A DNA stretch of 64,000 nt from Dyadobacter sp. CY347 (GTDB taxonomy: Bacteria > Bacteroidota > Bacteroidia > Cytophagales > Spirosomataceae), in NCBI RefSeq assembly GCF_021502655.1, contig NZ_JAKFFT010000004.1, positions 496,001 through 560,000 of the forward strand, written 5' to 3'. Each line of letters opens with the position of its first letter. Positions within the stretch are counted from its first letter, which is position 1. Below are positions 7,590 to 16,848 of the stretch, one piece after another. The notes below the pieces were generated by a model. That model was not told the DNA's origin and made no database searches. It was given only the letters and a program-made list of their open reading frames with translations. The translations under genes were made by a program, and so were the position numbers.

Positions 7590-10500
7590 ATGTTTAAACA
7601 ATTATCAGCCCTGCTGACCTGTCTCACGATCGGTGTGATCGCGCATGCGCAGGAGACTTTCCCTCAAAACGGAGCCTATGACGAAAGATCCGGGCGCTAT
7701 GCATTTACGAACGCAAACATCGTCGTAGATTCCAAAACCACAATCCTGAAAGGGACTATGCTCATTGAAAACGGGATTATCCGGGAAGTGGGCAAGCAAG
7801 TCAAAATCCCCGCCGGCACCGTGGTGATGGATTTGAAAGAAAAATACATTTATCCTTCCCTGATCGACCTGGATTCGGATTATGGAATGCCGGAGGTAAG
7901 AAGGGACCGACCGGCTGGCGGAAGGCAAACGCCTCAGCTTGAATCGAATAAAAAAGGAGCATTTGGCTGGAACCAGGCCATTCAGCCTGAAAACGACGCC
8001 AGTTTAATGTTTACGCCGGATGCGAAGAAGGCAGAAGAACTTCGCAAAATCGGTTTTGGAACTGTGCTCATTCATCCGCATGACGGCATTGTGCGTGGAA
8101 ACGGCGCAGTAGTCACATTAACCGACGAGGCCGCCAACAGAGCATTATTAAAGAGAAAAGCTTCCGCCCATTTTTCATTCAGCAAAGGCTCTTCTTCCCA
8201 GACCTATCCATCGTCCACAATGGGCGTTGTGGCGTTGCTGAGACAAAATTATTATGATGCCGATTGGTATGCCAAAACAGAAAAGGCCAAGGAAACGAAT
8301 CTTTCGCTGGAAGCATTCAACCAGATCAAGACACTTCCTTCCTTTTTTGAAACCAATGATAAATACAGCATTATGCGTGCTGATAAGGTGGGTGATGAAT
8401 TTGGGATCCAATACATTATCAAAGGTGGCGGCGATGAATATCAACGTATAAAGGAGATTAAGGCCACAAAAGCCACATTGATTTTGCCCCTCCAATTTCC
8501 CGAAGCCTACGACGTCGCCGATCCTTGGGATGCGGATCTGGTGAGTGTAGCGCAGCTGAAACATTGGGAAATGGCACCTAAGAACCCATCCGAGGTTGCT
8601 AAGGCTGAAATCCCATTTGCATTCACAATTTCAGGCTTGAAAAATAAGGCTGATTTTTGGAAAAATATAAAATCCGCCATTGAATACGGTTTACCAAAAG
8701 AAAAGGCATTAGAAGCATTAACGACCATTCCCGCGAGCCTGATCAAGGCGGAAGGGCAGGTTGGAAGCTTGAAAAGCGGGTTGCTCGCCAATTTTATCAT
8801 CACTTCCGGGGATCTTTTTGGGAAGGATAATGTGATTTATGAAAACTGGATCCAGGGAAAGCAATTTGTTTTGTCTGCCATGAATGCGCCGGATGTACGC
8901 GGGACTTATGCATTGTCGGTGAACAATCAGCCTGCTGGCAAGCTGCAAATTACCGGTGCATTGGATAAGCCGGAATATAAGATTACTGTGCAGGATTCGG
9001 TGAAAATAACGCCCAAAGTCATTCTTTCTGACAAATTGCTGACAATGACTTACCAGCCTGATAAAAGTGCCGGAACGACGCGCCTGACGGGCTGGCTAAC
9101 CGGACCAAACCTGGCTGGCGAAGGCAGTTTGCCAAATGGAAACGTTGTTCCCTGGTCGGCAACGCTTTCAGAAAAATATCAGCCGACGGCGGCAAAAGAC
9201 ACGACCGTCGCGAAAGTGAAGGAAACCGGACCGGTTTATTATCCTTTTGTTGGTTTTGGAAATGAAACATTACCCGTTGCAGAAACGGTTTTGATTAAAA
9301 ATGCGACCATCTGGACTAATGAGAAAGAAGGGATTTTACAAAATGCAGACGTGCTCGTTCAGAATGGAAAGATAGCGAAGGTTGGTAACTCTTTATCTGC
9401 ACCTTCGGGAGCAAAAACAATCGACGGAACCGGGAAGCATTTGACCAGCGGCATTATCGACGAGCATTCGCACATTGCGCTGTTCACCATTAACGAAGGC
9501 GGACAAACCAGTTCTGCGGAAGTGAGGATGAGTGATGTGATCAACCCGGATGACGTGAACATTTACAGACAACTCGCTGGCGGGGTCACAACCTCTCATT
9601 TGCTGCACGGCTCCGCGAACTCCATCGGTGGTCAAAGTGCGTTGATAAAATTAAAATGGGGTGCCAGCCAATCGGAAATGCTGATCCCGGAGGTGAAAAC
9701 GATCAAGTTTGCTTTGGGAGAAAATGTGAAACAATCCAACTGGGGCGACATTGTCAGAACACGTTTTCCGCAAACGAGAATGGGCGTGGAGCAGGTTTAT
9801 TTTGATCATTTCCTGCGTGCAAAAGATTACGCTGCACAATGGAAAACCTATAACACGGGTTCCAAAAAGCAGACTGCAAATGCACCAAGACGTGACATTG
9901 AGCTGGATGCATTAGCAGAAATCCTGGCCAGTGAACGGTTCATAACATGCCATTCATACGTGCAGTCGGAAATTAATATGCTGATGCATGTGGCTGATTC
10001 CCTGAATTTTAAGATCAATACATTTACCCACATTCTGGAAGGGTATAAGCTGGCCGACAAGATGGCGAAACGCGGCATAGGCGGCTCGACATTCGGCGAC
10101 TGGTGGGCTTACAAAATGGAGGTGAAAGAGGCAATTCCATACAATGCGGCATTAATGTATCACGAAGGCGTAACGGTTGCCATTAACTCTGATGATGCTG
10201 AAATGGCGCGCCGATTGAACCAGGAAGCAGCTAAAACGGTCGAGTATGGGGCTGTACCGGAAGAAGAAGCATGGAAAATGGTGACGCTTAATCCTGCAAA
10301 ACTGCTTCATGTGGACAATCGCCTTGGAAGTGTGAAAGTTGGCAAAGATGCAGATCTGGTGCTATGGAACGCACATCCGCTGTCGATTTACGCCCGCCCG
10401 GAATTTACGATGATCGAAGGCACTGTGTATTTTGACCGGAAAAAGGATGAGGAAAAGCAAAAAACAATGGCTGTTGAACGTGAGCGCTTGATCCAGAAGA

Positions 10501-10616
10501 TGCTGGGCGATAAAGCCGAAGGAAAGCCAACGCAGAAACCACAGGCTACGCAGCCTAAAATGTGGCACTGCGAAGACATTGTTGGCGTTCACACTGAACA
10601 CGAGACGGGACATTAA
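7590..10616 (+). CDS. Secreted two-domain amidohydrolase family protein
   Basis: 1008 residues with a signal peptide at about 1-20 (ending AHAQ). Two amidohydrolase-like halves follow. The N-terminal half (about 30-450) has the beta-sandwich and KYIYPSLIDLDSDYG, where active enzymes carry an HxH metal motif, so it looks inactive. The C-terminal half (about 560-960) has a full metal set: H626 and H628 (DEHSH), H788 (CHSY), H814 (THIL) and D868 (NSDD). It is probably a periplasmic hydrolase of amide or cyclic imide bonds related to imidazolonepropionase-like proteins; the substrate is unknown. The next gene, 25 bases downstream, is a related single-domain protein, so the two may form a complex. 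Confidence 0.85.
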   Translation: MFKQLSALLTCLTIGVIAHAQETFPQNGAYDERSGRYAFTNANIVVDSKTTILKGTMLIENGIIREVGKQVKIPAGTVVMDLKEKYIYPSLIDLDSDYGMPEVRRDRPAGGRQTPQLESNKKGAFGWNQAIQPENDASLMFTPDAKKAEELRKIGFGTVLIHPHDGIVRGNGAVVTLTDEAANRALLKRKASAHFSFSKGSSSQTYPSSTMGVVALLRQNYYDADWYAKTEKAKETNLSLEAFNQIKTLPSFFETNDKYSIMRADKVGDEFGIQYIIKGGGDEYQRIKEIKATKATLILPLQFPEAYDVADPWDADLVSVAQLKHWEMAPKNPSEVAKAEIPFAFTISGLKNKADFWKNIKSAIEYGLPKEKALEALTTIPASLIKAEGQVGSLKSGLLANFIITSGDLFGKDNVIYENWIQGKQFVLSAMNAPDVRGTYALSVNNQPAGKLQITGALDKPEYKITVQDSVKITPKVILSDKLLTMTYQPDKSAGTTRLTGWLTGPNLAGEGSLPNGNVVPWSATLSEKYQPTAAKDTTVAKVKETGPVYYPFVGFGNETLPVAETVLIKNATIWTNEKEGILQNADVLVQNGKIAKVGNSLSAPSGAKTIDGTGKHLTSGIIDEHSHIALFTINEGGQTSSAEVRMSDVINPDDVNIYRQLAGGVTTSHLLHGSANSIGGQSALIKLKWGASQSEMLIPEVKTIKFALGENVKQSNWGDIVRTRFPQTRMGVEQVYFDHFLRAKDYAAQWKTYNTGSKKQTANAPRRDIELDALAEILASERFITCHSYVQSEINMLMHVADSLNFKINTFTHILEGYKLADKMAKRGIGGSTFGDWWAYKMEVKEAIPYNAALMYHEGVTVAINSDDAEMARRLNQEAAKTVEYGAVPEEEAWKMVTLNPAKLLHVDNRLGSVKVGKDADLVLWNAHPLSIYARPEFTMIEGTVYFDRKKDEEKQKTMAVERERLIQKMLGDKAEGKPTQKPQATQPKMWHCEDIVGVHTEHETGH

Positions 10617-10641
10617 TTCATCCAGATTCCAATTCATTGTT

Positions 10642-11964
10642 ATGATAAAATATAAAACCATTATTCCGCTAACCAGCCTGGTGCTGAGCTGGTTTGTGCT
10701 CATTCCCATGAGCCATGCGCAAAATCCTGCACCCGCAGTTGCCCAATCCAAATCAATCCTTGTAACCGGTGCGACCATTCACGTGGGAAACGGGCAAGTG
10801 ATTGAGAATGGGGTTATTGCATTTGATAAAGGCATTATTACAGGAGTAGGAGCCTCAGGTTCGGTTACGAGCGCAAACGGTGCGGAGATCATCGATGCCA
10901 AAGGCAAGCACATTTACCCAGGCATTATTTCGCTCAATACGACGGTTGGTTTGCAAGAAATTGCTTCGGTAAGGGCAACTCTGGATTATAATGAAGTAGG
11001 TGAGATCAATCCGCACGTGCGGGCGCTGGTTGCCTATAACACCGATTCGGAAGTGATCCCTACATTGCGCGGCAATGGCATTTTGCTTTCACAGGCAGTT
11101 CCGCAAGGCGGCATTATTTCAGGTTCTTCTTCGGTTTTTTATTCGGATGGATGGAATTGGGAAGATGCCGTGCTGGCCAAAAATGATGGGATCTGGCTGA
11201 GCTGGCCGCCGTTTTTGGCCAGCAATTTTAATTACGAAGATTTTACTGTTTCGGTTAAAAGAAATGACAACCGCCAGGAGGTAATTAACAAATTTCGCTC
11301 CACATTCTCGGATGCGAAGGCCTATGCTGAAACCAAATCGCCAAGTCCTGTTAACCTGCGTCTTGCAGCGATGCAACCACTTTTCGACGGCTCGGCAAAC
11401 TTGTACATTCGTGCGGAATATGGCAAGGATATTATTGAAGCTGTCAATTTCGCTAAGGAAAACGGTGTGAAAAAAATCGTCATTGTAGGCGGGGACGAAT
11501 CTTATAAAGTGACATCATTCCTGAAAGAAAACCAAATTCCGGTAATCCTGAACCCGACGCACCGCTTGCCTGGCCGTGTTGATGAGAATGTTTATATGCC
11601 TTACGAATTACCTGGAATGCTGCACAAAGCCGGTGTGAAAGTGGCGATCACTTACGCGGATGAATGGTGGCGGACACGTAACCTTGCGTTTCTGGCGGGA
11701 ACTTCGTCAGGATTTGGTAATGTGACGCCGGAAGAGGCTTTGCAATTTGTTACCAAAAACGCTGCTGAAATTATCGGAGCCGACAAGCTGGTAGGAACAT
11801 TGGAAAAAGGAAAACATGCCTCGTTTCTGGTGACGGCTGGCGATATGCTTGATATGCGCGGTAACATCATCCAGATGGCGTTTATCAAAGGCGGGAAAGT
11901 AAACCTGGACGACAAACAGAAACGACTCTACGAAAAATATAAAGTGAAATACGGAAAGAAATAA
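10642..11964 (+). CDS. Secreted amidohydrolase-like protein lacking the HxH metal motif
   Basis: 440 residues from the ATG at 10642; the in-frame start at 10579 overlaps the previous gene. A signal peptide ends near MSHAQ. The fold is amidohydrolase-like: beta-sandwich strands at both ends (ATIHVGNGQVIENGVIAF; VGTLEKGKHASFLVTAGD) and a barrel between. At the usual HxH position it reads HIYPGIISLNTTVG, so two metal ligands are missing, while a later histidine (NPTHR) and an aspartate (ITYADEWW) remain. It resembles the inactive half of the preceding protein. It is likely a partner or pseudoenzyme co-expressed with it. A bidirectional terminator follows. Confidence 0.8.
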   Translation: MIKYKTIIPLTSLVLSWFVLIPMSHAQNPAPAVAQSKSILVTGATIHVGNGQVIENGVIAFDKGIITGVGASGSVTSANGAEIIDAKGKHIYPGIISLNTTVGLQEIASVRATLDYNEVGEINPHVRALVAYNTDSEVIPTLRGNGILLSQAVPQGGIISGSSSVFYSDGWNWEDAVLAKNDGIWLSWPPFLASNFNYEDFTVSVKRNDNRQEVINKFRSTFSDAKAYAETKSPSPVNLRLAAMQPLFDGSANLYIRAEYGKDIIEAVNFAKENGVKKIVIVGGDESYKVTSFLKENQIPVILNPTHRLPGRVDENVYMPYELPGMLHKAGVKVAITYADEWWRTRNLAFLAGTSSGFGNVTPEEALQFVTKNAAEIIGADKLVGTLEKGKHASFLVTAGDMLDMRGNIIQMAFIKGGKVNLDDKQKRLYEKYKVKYGKK

Positions 11965-11971
11965 TGTTAAC

Positions 11972-12000
11972 AAAAATGCCGGTCGCGAGCCGGCATTTTT
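11972..12000. terminator. Bidirectional terminator between amidohydrolase operon and cvfB
   Basis: AAAAATGCCGG (11972-11982) pairs perfectly with CCGGCATTTTT (11990-12000) over a 7-base loop. It is symmetric, so it serves the + operon and the convergent minus gene whose stop is at 12004. Confidence 0.85.
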
Positions 12001-12003
12001 AAT

Positions 12004-12843
12004 TTAATCTTCACTTACCAAACTGATCCCGTCATCGGAGATTTTGATCAGGCCTTGCTTATAAAGCCCGCCAATCGCTTTCTTGAAGACTTTCTTGCTG
12101 ATTTGTAATTTCTTATAAATGTCCTCCGGCGAGCTGCTATCCGACAAGTTCAGGAAACCATTCGCCTTTTTTAATTCATCCAGAATAAACTGCGCCGTTG
12201 GTTCAACAACTTCATAACCCGTCTTTTGCAAGCTCAGATCCAGCTTATTTTCTTCCCTGATTTTTTTGACATAACCCTTTAATGAATCGCCAATGTTGAT
12301 TTCACGGAAAACTTCATTGGAATAAATCAATCCCTTATGATACTGATTTACAATGGCATTGTAACCCAGATCTGATTTGGAAAAAATCAATAAATCCACC
12401 TGATCGCCTTCGGCAACGGTCAGCCTTTCATTTTCCAGGAACCGGTCGATTTTCGTAGAAGCGATCAATCGGGAAGACTTTTGATCGAGATAAAGGAAAA
12501 CGACGTGCCATTCTCCCACCTGCATAGGCGTGCTTTGTTCGCGGAAAGGCACGAAAAGATCTTTAATCAGGCCCCATTCCATGAACGCGCCATGCTCGGT
12601 AACGTCGGTAACTTCCAGAAATGCAAACTGATTACGAATGATTTTGGGCGTTTCCGTTGTCGCAACCGGCCTGTCTTCGGAATCCAGGTAAACGAACACC
12701 TTAATAGTGTCGCCGATCTGCATTTCATCCGTCAGATATTGATTTGGCAAAAGCACTTCTTCGCCTTCGACATCACTCAGGAACATGCCGACGCTGGTGA
12801 GGCGCTCAATCGTGAGATTATTGTATTTTCCTATAAAAAGCAT
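12004..12843 (-). CDS. S1-type RNA-binding protein, CvfB/YitL family
   Basis: 279 residues. The protein has successive S1-like OB domains: residues 1-60 (IGKYNNLTIERLTSVGMFLSDVEGEEVLLP), 65-135 (VTDVTEHGAFMEWGLIKDLFVPFREQ), and 150-210 (YKGLIYSNEVFREINIGDSLKGYVKKIREENKLDLSL is the third), followed by a C-terminal winged helix (about 215-279, SPEDIYKKLQISKKVFKKAIGGLYKQGLI). That order matches CvfB of Gram-positive bacteria, which binds RNA and affects virulence-gene expression. In Bacteroidota the targets are unknown. It is separated by 49 bases from the upstream TonB receptor gene. Confidence 0.88.
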   Translation of the reverse strand: MLFIGKYNNLTIERLTSVGMFLSDVEGEEVLLPNQYLTDEMQIGDTIKVFVYLDSEDRPVATTETPKIIRNQFAFLEVTDVTEHGAFMEWGLIKDLFVPFREQSTPMQVGEWHVVFLYLDQKSSRLIASTKIDRFLENERLTVAEGDQVDLLIFSKSDLGYNAIVNQYHKGLIYSNEVFREINIGDSLKGYVKKIREENKLDLSLQKTGYEVVEPTAQFILDELKKANGFLNLSDSSSPEDIYKKLQISKKVFKKAIGGLYKQGLIKISDDGISLVSED

Positions 12844-12892
12844 TCGCTATGGTACAAAAGTTTGCGCAAATGTAATGCTTTCAGCCGTAGAA

Positions 12893-15298
12893 TCAGTCTT
12901 CTTCACCTTCTCCACCCTTGTTATCCATTCTTTCCTTTTCCTTCGAGCGGTTCAGGCGGTAGGCAAATGTTACCAGGAACTGCCTTGCGCGCCATTGAAA
13001 TTCAGAGCGCGAGTAGTAACCGGCGTTTTCAACAATGCTGCGTCTTTTCTGGGAATTAAGCAAATCGCGCACGCTCGCTGTAACGGTTGCTTTGCCTTTC
13101 AAGATGTCTTTTGAAAACCCCAGATCTATAAAATAAATCGCCAGGTCACGTCCCTGAGTGGTTCTCCGGGGAGCGCGGTAATTGAATGATGACTGGAAAT
13201 CAACAGATTTGAAAAGTGTTAAGCGTGAAGAAAACCGACTTGTCCAGGAATATGTATCACTTTTTAAAACCTTATCATTGTAAAAACCTTCATTGATTGC
13301 ACGGAAAATGTTGGCATTACCAGTCAGTTTCCACCACGGGGCGGGATCGTAAGTCAGGTTAAATTCGAAACCGTAAGAATCGCCGGTGGAAAGGTTTACA
13401 GGCGTAACTGTGGTAAAACCTGTTGAGTCTACGGAGGTAATATTCTCCACAACGCCAAGCCTGTGGCGATAATAAATGCTCGAAAGCAATGATCCTTTCG
13501 GCATATTTAATAAATGTCCGGCTTCGAAAGAGTGTGTGAACTCGGGGTTAAGCAACGGGTTACCAGCTCTGAAGACCCTGGAATCGCTGAAATTTGAGAA
13601 GGGCAGGAGATCCCGGAAATTGGGACGACTCAGGCGGTAACTGTAACTCAGCTGCACGGTTTGGGCATCTTGCAATTTGTAAGACATGTGCACACTTGGG
13701 AATAAATTGAAATATCCACGGTGGTTACGCTCATCGGTCTTTTTAAGTTCGGTGGTAATATCCGAATATTCGCCCCTTAACCCAGCTTGCAGGAATACTT
13801 TTCCAAACTGATTGCTGGCCATCACATAACCAGCATGAATTTTTTCGTCGTAGGCAAACCGGTTGTCGTATTGATCCAGAATAATCCAGTCCATCCGCTC
13901 ATCCTGCTGATGCACGGAAAAGTCATTGTCAAGCAACCTGATCGATGTTTTAAGCCCCGCTTCTATTTTACCATCTTTCCCAATAGGTTGAATGTAATCG
14001 AGTTGCGCAAGGAAAGTTCTTTCATCTTCGGTGTTGAAAGCACGCTGCATAATCCCTGCCGGATCCAGATTCGAAAACTCGTGATAGCGGGAAGATTCCG
14101 TTTCGTCGCTGATAATGTATTTGGAATTGAATGTCAGGCTTTGGCCTTTTTTGTCAAACTTCTTTTCATAGTTCAATGCTGCTTCAATGTTGGTTCTTGG
14201 CTCTGTTTCCCGCTCGGTTCTGGTGACAGTTTGTGTCAGCACATTGTTGAAATCATAATCCATGTAATCCAACTGCGACCTGTTGTTATTCATGGACTTA
14301 CGGTATGAAACCGTGGCAGTGATCGTATTAAAATTGTTCAGAAAATAATCCAGACCAACCATGAAGTTGTTCGATGTTCCTGATCGTGTTCTTGCTGTTT
14401 TTTGCTCGTACACAAAACTCGTATCTGCGCTGTTGTATTCCTGCCTTGAATTGCCCCGTCCAGGCCCTTCACGATACATGAGACCATAATTTGCGATCAA
14501 ATTCACCTTTTTTCTACGGTAATTCAGATTGAATGATCCGCCAAAATTGGCTGGATAACCGCCTGTTGCGGTGAAGGAACCATTTAAACCGTAGCGTATA
14601 TTTTTCTTCATTACAATGTTCAGAATCCCTACTTCACCTTCCGCATCGTAGCGGGAAGAAGGGTTCGTAATGATCTCAATGCTTTCGATCAGGTCGCCGG
14701 GAATTTGCCGCAATGCTTCCGCCGGGTTCAACCCGATCATCCCGGATTGCTTACCGTCGATCAGGATCCGCACGTTCTGGCTTCCTCTTAATGCCACATT
14801 TCCTTCCACATCCACCGTCACAGAAGGCATATTATTCAAGATATCCGACGCATTACTGCCGATGTTGCTCAGGTCTTTTCCAACATTGAAAACGCGCTTG
14901 TCGAGCTGCAATTCCATCTGGCTTTTTTCACCACGAACCAGCACTTCTTCCAAAACTTTTGAATTGGATTTAAGTGAAATTATTCCGAGATCGAGGTTCT
15001 GGCTGGCAACATTTACATTGGGGACAATCTTCTCATCCAAAGTGAGATACGTGATTTTGAGAAAATAATTTCCCGGTGCAGCAGGGAATTCAAAAAAGCC
15101 TTTGTCATCAGAAGCAATGCCCCCGGAGAGCGTCGAATCCTTGGCTGAATAAAGCGCAACATTCGCAAACAAAACCGGATTCTTGTCCCCATCCTCCAAT
15201 TTGCCTTTAATTGAGAAAGTCTCCGCCGGCTCTTCTTGTGCAAAGCTTTGCAGGTTAACCAAAAGCAATAGGAAAAAGGGGAGCCGGAAATTTCTCAT
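12893..15298 (-). CDS. TonB-dependent receptor, outer membrane beta-barrel family
   Basis: 801 residues with a signal peptide at about 1-20 (LQSFAQ). Residues 28-110 are a carboxypeptidase-regulatory-like beta-sandwich (FSIKGKLEDGDKNPVLFANVALY), 120-240 a plug domain (LNNMPSVTVDVEGNVALRGSQNVRILIDG), and the rest a beta-barrel of the OMP_b-brl_3 type. It ends in a charged tail (RSKEKERMDNKGGEGEED) rather than the usual aromatic final residue. Such receptors may import ligands, but this subgroup often has no known substrate. No SusD-like partner is adjacent. The gene is separate from the efflux operon by 176 bases and a terminator. Confidence 0.88.
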   Translation of the reverse strand: MRNFRLPFFLLLLVNLQSFAQEEPAETFSIKGKLEDGDKNPVLFANVALYSAKDSTLSGGIASDDKGFFEFPAAPGNYFLKITYLTLDEKIVPNVNVASQNLDLGIISLKSNSKVLEEVLVRGEKSQMELQLDKRVFNVGKDLSNIGSNASDILNNMPSVTVDVEGNVALRGSQNVRILIDGKQSGMIGLNPAEALRQIPGDLIESIEIITNPSSRYDAEGEVGILNIVMKKNIRYGLNGSFTATGGYPANFGGSFNLNYRRKKVNLIANYGLMYREGPGRGNSRQEYNSADTSFVYEQKTARTRSGTSNNFMVGLDYFLNNFNTITATVSYRKSMNNNRSQLDYMDYDFNNVLTQTVTRTERETEPRTNIEAALNYEKKFDKKGQSLTFNSKYIISDETESSRYHEFSNLDPAGIMQRAFNTEDERTFLAQLDYIQPIGKDGKIEAGLKTSIRLLDNDFSVHQQDERMDWIILDQYDNRFAYDEKIHAGYVMASNQFGKVFLQAGLRGEYSDITTELKKTDERNHRGYFNLFPSVHMSYKLQDAQTVQLSYSYRLSRPNFRDLLPFSNFSDSRVFRAGNPLLNPEFTHSFEAGHLLNMPKGSLLSSIYYRHRLGVVENITSVDSTGFTTVTPVNLSTGDSYGFEFNLTYDPAPWWKLTGNANIFRAINEGFYNDKVLKSDTYSWTSRFSSRLTLFKSVDFQSSFNYRAPRRTTQGRDLAIYFIDLGFSKDILKGKATVTASVRDLLNSQKRRSIVENAGYYSRSEFQWRARQFLVTFAYRLNRSKEKERMDNKGGEGEED

Positions 15299-15424
15299 GA
15301 CGTTAAGTTGAAGGAAGTAAGTTTGTTAGATGAGTGAAAACGTGAAAGGTTTAATCTCTTTTTAATCTTGATAAATGAAATGGAGAAAAACCTATGCCAA
15401 CAACGCTCCTTACAGCTCAAAAAG

Positions 15425-15455
15425 AAAGGGCTGACTATTTGATAGCCAGCCCTTT
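15425..15455. terminator. Terminator of the RND efflux operon
   Basis: A 14-bp stem with one mismatch (15425-15438 with 15442-15455; core GGGCTG/CAGCCC), a 3-base loop, and a T run on the minus strand. It lies 20 bases past the TolC-family stop. Confidence 0.75.
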
Positions 15456-15474
15456 ACTAAAAGTGATTTATATT

Positions 15475-16803
15475 CTATTCCAATGTGTTACTAAGCCTTT
15501 TCAGCTCAATCTCCGCTGCCTTGGCCGCATAATTAAGATTGATCATCCGATATCCTGCATCTTCAAAACTCCGCTGCGCCTCACGCACGTCGATGATCGT
15601 GGCTTGGATTAATTCAAAACGCTGCAATGTCAGATCGAGCAGATGTTTGCTGAGGTTATAGTTCAGTTTTTGAGTTTCAAGCTGTTGAAGTGAGCTCAGG
15701 TAAGTCTGATACATTTTCACTGCGCCCGCATTGTAGTCGCGTACAATGGAACTGCGTTGCAGCTTTGCGCTTTCCGTATTGATTTCGGCCACCTGCTGCT
15801 GCCTCTTAAATGCCGAACCGTTATAAATGGGAACAACCAGCGAAAGGCCGGCATTAGGACCAACGGCCCTGTTTAGCAATGTAAAACCCGCCGCATTTTG
15901 GTTTCTGGAATAGTTATAGGCTGTGTTAAAACGCACAGTAGGATATCTTAATGCTGCCGTTTCCCGCACAATCAATTCATTAATGCGAATCTGGTGGTCC
16001 GCCGCTTTAACGTCCGCATTCACCGCGATCCGATCAATGACCGTTTCCAGCTTCATGTTATTGTCGACCGTAATGGTGTCTTTAATGGTTACGGCAACCT
16101 TGGGATCGAGGGTGAGGATGCGCAGCAATTCTGTTTTGGCAACCTGGGCGACCATTTGCTGGTCCAGAAAAGTTTGGTTCAATGTATTTAAATCAATTTC
16201 TGCCTGAAAAAGGTCTGCATTGTTCGCCATACCTGCTTCCTTACGCACTTTCAGTATTTCCAGCCTTTTTTCGGATGCTTGAATCGAGGTTCTTACAGTA
16301 TTTAAATAGCTTAGTTGCCGAACGACATCATAATAACTCGTCATAACGAGCGCAATGGTGTTCTGGATCTGAGAGTTAAGCAATTCTGCACTTTGATTTT
16401 GAAGTTCAGCGAGGCGCTTTTTTGTCGAAACAACCCTTTTTCCATTGTAAAGCAGAATCCCAACATTCAAACTTGCCTGGGTGTTGTTACCCGCTGCCGC
16501 ATTCCGGCTGATTTCAGTTCCGTCCGTCAGTTTCTGGTTGATCTGCGTAATCTGCTCCGTATTTGAAGCCTGGGCTGTTACCAGCGGCAAGCCTCCCGCT
16601 ACACCATAATTATTAAGCAGCGTGTTGGCTTCGACGTTATTTTTAGCAATTTCTATTTCATAATTGTTTTTCAGCGCCGTCGCTATCGCATTCTCCAAGG
16701 TGATCGTGAGGCTGTCTGCCTGCATCGAGAATGCGCTGCTACTGACCAGCAAGAGCATTAATAAAAGGTTTTTCTTACATTTCAAAATCAGGAGCGGGTT
16801 CAT
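15475..16803 (-). CDS. TolC family outer membrane efflux protein
   Basis: 442 residues with a signal peptide (LLMLLLVSSSAFS). Two repeated long helical hairpins typical of TolC: the ALKNNYEIEIAKNNVEANTLL start and the duplicated half beginning VKAADHQIRINELIVRETAALRYPTVRF. It should form a trimeric outer-membrane channel for the RND pump encoded just upstream. Third gene of the adaptor-pump-channel operon, 45 bases after the pump gene. A heavy-metal or small-molecule role is not distinguishable from sequence. Confidence 0.92.
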   Translation of the reverse strand: MNPLLILKCKKNLLLMLLLVSSSAFSMQADSLTITLENAIATALKNNYEIEIAKNNVEANTLLNNYGVAGGLPLVTAQASNTEQITQINQKLTDGTEISRNAAAGNNTQASLNVGILLYNGKRVVSTKKRLAELQNQSAELLNSQIQNTIALVMTSYYDVVRQLSYLNTVRTSIQASEKRLEILKVRKEAGMANNADLFQAEIDLNTLNQTFLDQQMVAQVAKTELLRILTLDPKVAVTIKDTITVDNNMKLETVIDRIAVNADVKAADHQIRINELIVRETAALRYPTVRFNTAYNYSRNQNAAGFTLLNRAVGPNAGLSLVVPIYNGSAFKRQQQVAEINTESAKLQRSSIVRDYNAGAVKMYQTYLSSLQQLETQKLNYNLSKHLLDLTLQRFELIQATIIDVREAQRSFEDAGYRMINLNYAAKAAEIELKRLSNTLE

Positions 16804-16848
16804 GCAAAGACAATAGTTGATTTATAAAAATTTCAGGAAAAATGGCTG

